Shown: in pieces, positions 63,332-64,000 of the stretch
Layout of the letters: each line of letters opens with the position of its first letter
Numbering within the stretch: the first letter of the stretch is position 1
NCBI GenBank assembly: GCA_947588675.1
Contig: CANPYY010000004.1
Span: forward strand, 1 to 64,000
Length of the DNA: 64,000 bases
From: an uncultured Lachnospiraceae bacterium
Lineage (GTDB): Bacteria; Bacillota; Clostridia; Lachnospirales; Lachnospiraceae
Direction: 5' to 3'
Made by a program: the position numbers and the translations under genes
Notes under the pieces: generated by a model
What the model saw: the letters and a program-made list of their open reading frames with translations, nothing else
Database searches by the model: none
Told to the model about the DNA's origin: nothing

Positions 63332-64000
63332 ACGCTTTCTCCTTTATTATCACTTTCCTTTCCTGTTTCATATGTATCATCAACCACTCCGTCTTTTATC
63401 CTTATTATCCTGTCACATTTTTCTGCAACCTTTTCATCATGCGTTACAATAATAACCGTCTTTCCTTTATTATTTAATTCCCTGAATATATCCTGCACCG
63501 ATTCGCCCGTAGCTTCATCAAGTGCGCCTGTCGGTTCATCTGCAAGTATTAACTCAGGATTTTTTACAATAGCCCTCGCTATAGCTACTCTCTGCTGCTG
63601 ACCTCCCGACAGTTCATTAGGATATGCCTTTGCCTTTTCTTTTATATCCAGTTCGGTAAGCGCCTCCATAACCCTTTTCTTTATATTTCTCCCCGATACT
63701 CCCATATATTTTAACGGAAGCGCCACATTTTGAAAAACATTAAGATCATCCACAAGCGCAAAATACTGCACGACAAACCCCACTTCTTTTCTTCTGAATT
63801 TTGTCAGTTCCGACTGGCTTTTAAAATTAACCTCTTTACCTTTATAAAGATATTCGCCGCTGTCAAACGACATCATTCCGCCTATTATATTTAAAAGCGT
63901 AGATTTGCCCGAACCGCTTTTACCCATAACAGCCGTCATTTCTCCTTCGCAAAATGCAATGTCAATTCCTCTTAACGCTTCTACCTTACCGTCTTTTTTA
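63328..64000 (-). CDS. ABC transporter ATP-binding protein, MacB/LolD type (5' end beyond the window)
   Basis: [55 protein letters not shown]; frame open to window edge (KKDGKVEALRGIDIAFCEGEMTAV). Confidence 0.93.
   Translation of the reverse strand, partial: KKDGKVEALRGIDIAFCEGEMTAVMGKSGSGKSTLLNIIGGMMSFDSGEYLYKGKEVNFKSQSELTKFRRKEVGFVVQYFALVDDLNVFQNVALPLKYMGVSGRNIKKRVMEALTELDIKEKAKAYPNELSGGQQQRVAIARAIVKNPELILADEPTGALDEATGESVQDIFRELNNKGKTVIIVTHDEKVAEKCDRIIRIKDGVVDDTYETGKESDNKGESV

Overview
The window is a chromosomal segment from a low-to-mid GC Firmicute, probably Lachnospiraceae-like (inferred from gene content and order; no search was run). Most of it is conserved core genome: pstSCAB-phoU-phoPR, tRNA-Met/tRNA-Val, dnaX-ybaB, pfk, rpsF-ssb-rpsR-gdpP-rplI-dnaB, gltX, hrcA-grpE-dnaK-dnaJ with a perfect CIRCE, secDF, and a metY-rrf2-nifS-nifU-mnmA sulfur cluster. 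I found no CRISPR array, prophage, integrase or transposase. The accessory parts are: (i) 1.9-4.7 kb, a toxin-antitoxin pocket with an intact Phd/Doc pair, an orphan 213-aa ORF, a YefM-like fragment with a truncated YoeB-like toxin, and a nucleoside phosphorylase remnant; (ii) several secreted proteins sharing a Lys-rich Big2-like N-terminal module, including a near-identical tandem pair (332-bp tract, one mismatch) followed by a SurA-like membrane protein; (iii) at the right end, an ABC transporter - BlaI - BlaR1/M56 - small secreted peptide locus whose BlaR1 lacks a penicillin-binding sensor. The last is the best candidate for an undescribed signalling system. A CE15 esterase, GH10 xylanase, FucI/AraA-like isomerase and xylulokinase suggest hemicellulose use, but they are scattered.
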